From Mariniphaga anaerophila (GTDB taxonomy: Bacteria > Bacteroidota > Bacteroidia > Bacteroidales > Prolixibacteraceae), in the NCBI RefSeq assembly GCF_900129025.1, contig NZ_FQUM01000009.1, positions 62,001-126,000 of the forward strand: DNA of 64,000 bases, read 5' to 3'. Below are positions 61,241-64,000 of this stretch, one piece after another (within the stretch, counting starts at the first letter, position 1; every line of letters starts with the position of its first letter). A model generated the notes under the pieces. That model was not told the origin of the DNA. It searched no databases and saw nothing but the letters and a program-made list of their open reading frames with translations. A program made the position numbers and the translations under genes.

Positions 61241-62326
61241 ATGTCGCTTGTAAAAACACCACTATTGTCGGCTTCAGACGTTTTGAAAAAAAACAAACGA
61301 ATCAGGTTAATTGCAGCTATCTCATTGGTGCTGCCGGCTTTGCTGTTGCTGTATTATTTTCTGGTGCCCATTGCCGATTTTTTTATTTACGAACTATTTG
61401 GTTTGACTTCGGGAACACATCTGGCCGAATCACTGCATTTTTTCATCTACGATACACTGAAAATTTTAATACTTCTTTTTCTTATCAGTTCGTTGATGGG
61501 AGTGGTAAACGCATATTTTCCCGTAGAACGGCTTCGGGTTTATCTTGCCACAAAAAAAATGTACGGCCTGCAATACTTGTTTGCCTCGTTTTTTGGCGCG
61601 GTTACTCCTTTTTGCTCATGCTCGTCTATTCCGCTGTTTATTGGTTTTGTAAATGGCGGCATTCCTCTGGGGGTAACTTTTTCTTTTTTAATCACCTCTC
61701 CCCTTGTAAACGAAGTGGCTGTTGCCATGTTTCTGGGATTATTCGGAGTTAAAGCTACGCTTATTTATGCAGGAAGTGGTATTCTGCTTGGCGCGTTAGG
61801 TGGCTTTTTTCTGGGAAAACTGAAGCTCGACCGGTATCTGAGCGATTGGGTGAAGCAAATTCAGACCAATTCGGCGCAGGTTTCGCAACAATGGGAAGCC
61901 GAAAAAACAGCCTTTATCGACCGTCTTCCTGGAATTATCAGCGAGGGGTGGAACATCGTGCGGAAGGTGTTGGTGTATGTGCTTATTGGCATTGCCATAG
62001 GCGCGGCTATGCATGGTTTTGTTCCCGAAAACTTTTTTACCGGCTACCTTTCGGCCGACAAATGGTATGCGGTTCCTCTGGCAGTAATACTTGCCGTGCC
62101 CATGTATGCCAACGCTGCCGGAATTGTCCCGGTAATACAGGTGTTTGTGGCAAAGGGCGTTCCTCTCGGAACAGCAATCGCTTTTATGATGGCCGTTGTT
62201 GGCCTCTCTTTGCCCGAAGCCACCTTGTTGAAAAAGGTAATGACATGGAAACTAATTGGTATTTTTTTCGGAACCATAAGTGTTTTTATTGTTCTGCTGG
62301 GGTATTTATTTAACCTGATTTTGTAA
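61241..62326 (+). CDS. DUF318/PF03773 permease (ArsP-like)
   Basis: A 361-residue membrane protein with about 8 helices. The signature FFGAVTPFCSCSSIPLFIG, with two close cysteines, and ITSPLVNEVAVAMFLGLFG are typical of the PF03773 family. ArsP members export trivalent methyl- and aromatic arsenicals using such cysteines. The thioredoxin before and arsC/acr3 after support an arsenical role. Substrate unproven. Confidence 0.9.
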   Translation: MSLVKTPLLSASDVLKKNKRIRLIAAISLVLPALLLLYYFLVPIADFFIYELFGLTSGTHLAESLHFFIYDTLKILILLFLISSLMGVVNAYFPVERLRVYLATKKMYGLQYLFASFFGAVTPFCSCSSIPLFIGFVNGGIPLGVTFSFLITSPLVNEVAVAMFLGLFGVKATLIYAGSGILLGALGGFFLGKLKLDRYLSDWVKQIQTNSAQVSQQWEAEKTAFIDRLPGIISEGWNIVRKVLVYVLIGIAIGAAMHGFVPENFFTGYLSADKWYAVPLAVILAVPMYANAAGIVPVIQVFVAKGVPLGTAIAFMMAVVGLSLPEATLLKKVMTWKLIGIFFGTISVFIVLLGYLFNLIL

Positions 62327-62361
62327 ACAGAAAAAGTTCGAAAACTATAATTTTTACACGT

Positions 62362-62787
62362 ATGAAAGTTTTGATTTTGTGCACCGGAAACAGTTGTCGA
62401 AGCCAAATGGCGCATGGTTTTATGCAGTCGTTTGACAAACGGATAGAAGTGGCTTCGGCAGGAACAGAAGCTTCAGGAAAGTTAAACCATAAAGCGGTGG
62501 AAGTGATGAAAGAAATCGGAATCGATATCAGTCATCATTCTTCTGATTCTGTTGATTTGTACCTGGACAAACAATGGGATTACGTAATTACCGTTTGCGG
62601 TGGCGCCAACGAAAATTGCCCCGCTTTTCTGGGAGATGTGAAACATAGGCTGCACATTGGTTTCGATGATCCGTCGCATGCGACCGGCACACCTGAGTTT
62701 ATTCAAAATGAATATTACCGTGTGCGGGACGAAATAAAAGAGGCCTTTTACAAATTGTACAAAGAAGAAATTTTGCCGCAGTTATGA
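62362..62787 (+). CDS. arsC: Arsenate reductase, thioredoxin-coupled (low-molecular-weight phosphatase fold)
   Basis: A 141-residue protein with the P-loop LCTGNSCRSQMA (nucleophile C8 or so, with the second cysteine C13) and the resolving pair region VCGGANENCPAF; DPSHATG carries the general acid aspartate. It reduces arsenate to arsenite with electrons from thioredoxin. The stop overlaps acr3 by 4 bp (ATGA). Confidence 0.93.
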   Translation: MKVLILCTGNSCRSQMAHGFMQSFDKRIEVASAGTEASGKLNHKAVEVMKEIGIDISHHSSDSVDLYLDKQWDYVITVCGGANENCPAFLGDVKHRLHIGFDDPSHATGTPEFIQNEYYRVRDEIKEAFYKLYKEEILPQL

Positions 62788-63815
62788 CAAGCACGAAAAA
62801 GCGAATTGGTTTTTTCGAAAAGTACCTTACTCTTTGGGTTGCCATTTGCATTGCAGTAGGTATTGGTATCGGAAATTTTGCAGGAGACAGCATTCAGATA
62901 TTAAGTAATATGGAAATTTACAACGTTAATATTCCTGTTGCCATTTTAATCTGGATGATGATTTATCCCATGATGCTTCAGGTTGATTTCTCCAGTATAA
63001 AAAACGTGGGGAAACGTCCTAAAGGGCTAATTCTGACAGTTATTATTAACTGGTTGGTTAAGCCATTTACCATGGCATTTTTTGCCTGGATATTTTTCAC
63101 TAAAATTTACGCCGCTTTTATTTCGCCTGAACAGGCCGGAGAGTATATTGCCGGTGCTATATTGCTGGGGGCGGCGCCTTGCACGGCAATGGTTTTTGTG
63201 TGGAGCTATTTAACCGATGGCGACCCGAATTACACCCTGGTACAGGTTTCTGTTAACGACCTGATTATTCTCATAGCTTTCATTCCAATTGTAGGGTTTC
63301 TTTTGGGAATCACAAATATTTCAATTCCTTACGATACCCTGATTGCAAGCATTATTGTATTTGTGGTAGTACCTCTTTTGGCCGGATATTTCACACATAA
63401 AATTCTGATAAAAAGAAAAGGCGAAGATTGGTTTAAAGGGCATTTTCTCCCTCGGTTTAAACCGGTTTCTATTGTTGCCTTGTTGCTTACTTTAATACTG
63501 CTGTTTGCTTTTCAGGGAGATATTATTGTGGAAAACCCGTTAATTATTCTGTTAGTGGCTATTCCCTTGGTTATTCAGACCTACTTCATATTTTTTATTG
63601 CCTGGTTTGGCGGACGGAAATTGAAACTCCCACACTCCATTTGTTCCCCGGCGGCAATGATTGGAGCCAGCAATTTTTTTGAGCTGGCTGTTGCTGTTGC
63701 CATCGCATTATTCGGGTTACAATCACCGGCAGCGTTGGTAACGGTGGTTGGCGTTTTGGTAGAAGTGCCGGTTATGCTGTCTTTGGTGGCACTGTCTAAC
63801 AAATGGAAGTATTAG
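62784..63815 (+). CDS. acr3: Arsenite efflux transporter Acr3
   Basis: A 343-residue bile-acid:sodium-symporter-superfamily transporter with 10 helices. MMIYPMMLQVDFSSIKNV, LLGAAPCTAMVFVWS (the conserved thiolate cysteine), LVQVSVNDLIILIAF and AAMIGASNFFELAVAVAIALFG are Acr3 signatures. It exports arsenite made by ArsC. It ends the operon; a terminator follows about 110 bp later. Confidence 0.96.
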   Translation: MTSTKKRIGFFEKYLTLWVAICIAVGIGIGNFAGDSIQILSNMEIYNVNIPVAILIWMMIYPMMLQVDFSSIKNVGKRPKGLILTVIINWLVKPFTMAFFAWIFFTKIYAAFISPEQAGEYIAGAILLGAAPCTAMVFVWSYLTDGDPNYTLVQVSVNDLIILIAFIPIVGFLLGITNISIPYDTLIASIIVFVVVPLLAGYFTHKILIKRKGEDWFKGHFLPRFKPVSIVALLLTLILLFAFQGDIIVENPLIILLVAIPLVIQTYFIFFIAWFGGRKLKLPHSICSPAAMIGASNFFELAVAVAIALFGLQSPAALVTVVGVLVEVPVMLSLVALSNKWKY

Positions 63816-63927
63816 TTGTTGAATGTGTCTCACATTCTGTTATTGCGTTTCAGTATTTGCATTAAATTCTGAATTCGAGTTTTGAAAATAGACTATTAAA
63901 GTTCTGATTTAAATTATATTATAAAAG

Positions 63928-63958
63928 AGCGCCCGGAATGTCCCAGGCGCTTTTTTTT
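63928..63958 (+). terminator. Terminator of the arsenic operon
   Basis: A GC-rich stem AGCGCC/GGCGCT with loop CGGAATGTCCCA, which can pair further inside, is followed by eight Ts. Confidence 0.9.
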
Positions 63959-64000
63959 AAACTGTTGTGTTAGCTACAAGAGAGAAGTATTGGTGTGTTG

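Noticed and set aside
61846-62313. 155-codon plus-strand frame inside the permease gene
   Set aside because: Out-of-frame overlap with a well-supported membrane protein; composition is not protein-like.
1-64000. CRISPR arrays, rRNA genes, prophage or integrase genes
   Set aside because: None seen on either strand.

Overview
The window looks like chromosome from a Bacteroidota, most likely the Marinilabiliales/Prolixibacteraceae side of the phylum. The evidence is the SusC/SusD pair with ECF-sigma/FecR regulators, STN-domain proteins, DUF4175 and DUF4292 proteins, LytTR signalling, weak Shine-Dalgarno sites and promoters of the TTG-N19/21-TAnnTTTG type. The exact genus is inference.

Layout. 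1-1.2 kb: the end of a LytS-type kinase and its LytTR regulator. 1.7-9.8 kb: an almost complete heme operon (hemA-C-D-B-L-E-F) with an unknown small membrane ORF at each end. 9.8-14.8 kb: a redox/stress group (aldehyde dehydrogenase, pirin, YceI, OsmC) divergent from a Crp/Fnr regulator and a methyltransferase. 14.8-25.9 kb: envelope and housekeeping genes (EnvC-like protein, DUF4292 and TPR lipoproteins, dut, hemW, VanZ-like, Rrf2, rpiB, flippase, glutamine cyclotransferase, ruvB, response regulator). 26-39.7 kb: DUF4175 protein, RsbW-like ATPase, ybeY, mnmG, apt, uvrC, mnmA, rsgA, tdh, a LolC-like permease and rbfA. Three parS-like palindromes lie at 32.4, 36.9 and 38.6 kb, suggesting a position near the replication origin.

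39.8-44.6 kb: an ECF sigma factor and FecR anti-sigma followed not by a TonB receptor but by two periplasmic STN-domain proteins. One is a double-DTG aspartyl protease with a PDZ domain. The other is a carboxypeptidase-regulatory-like protein translationally coupled to it. This is the best candidate here for an undescribed signalling system.

44.9-60.5 kb: a tRNA-Leu(CAA) gene followed by an accessory region bracketed by a 42-bp imperfect direct repeat (44996-45037 and 60453-60494, 38 of 42 identical). It carries a polysaccharide-utilisation locus (two unusual glycoside hydrolases, a GH29 fucosidase, a decayed GH95 fucosidase, DUF3823/SusD/SusC, FecR and ECF sigma). It also carries an IS256-family transposase remnant, an IS-end-like inverted repeat and an alpha/beta hydrolase fragment. 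All the broken genes I found in the window lie between the two repeats.

60.5-63.96 kb: an arsenic-type operon (arsR, redox thioredoxin, DUF318/ArsP-like permease, arsC, acr3) with two ArsR-like operators and a closing terminator. I saw no rRNA genes, CRISPR arrays, integrases or intact insertion sequences. All coordinates and motifs were read by eye, and domain names come from family recognition, not database searches.
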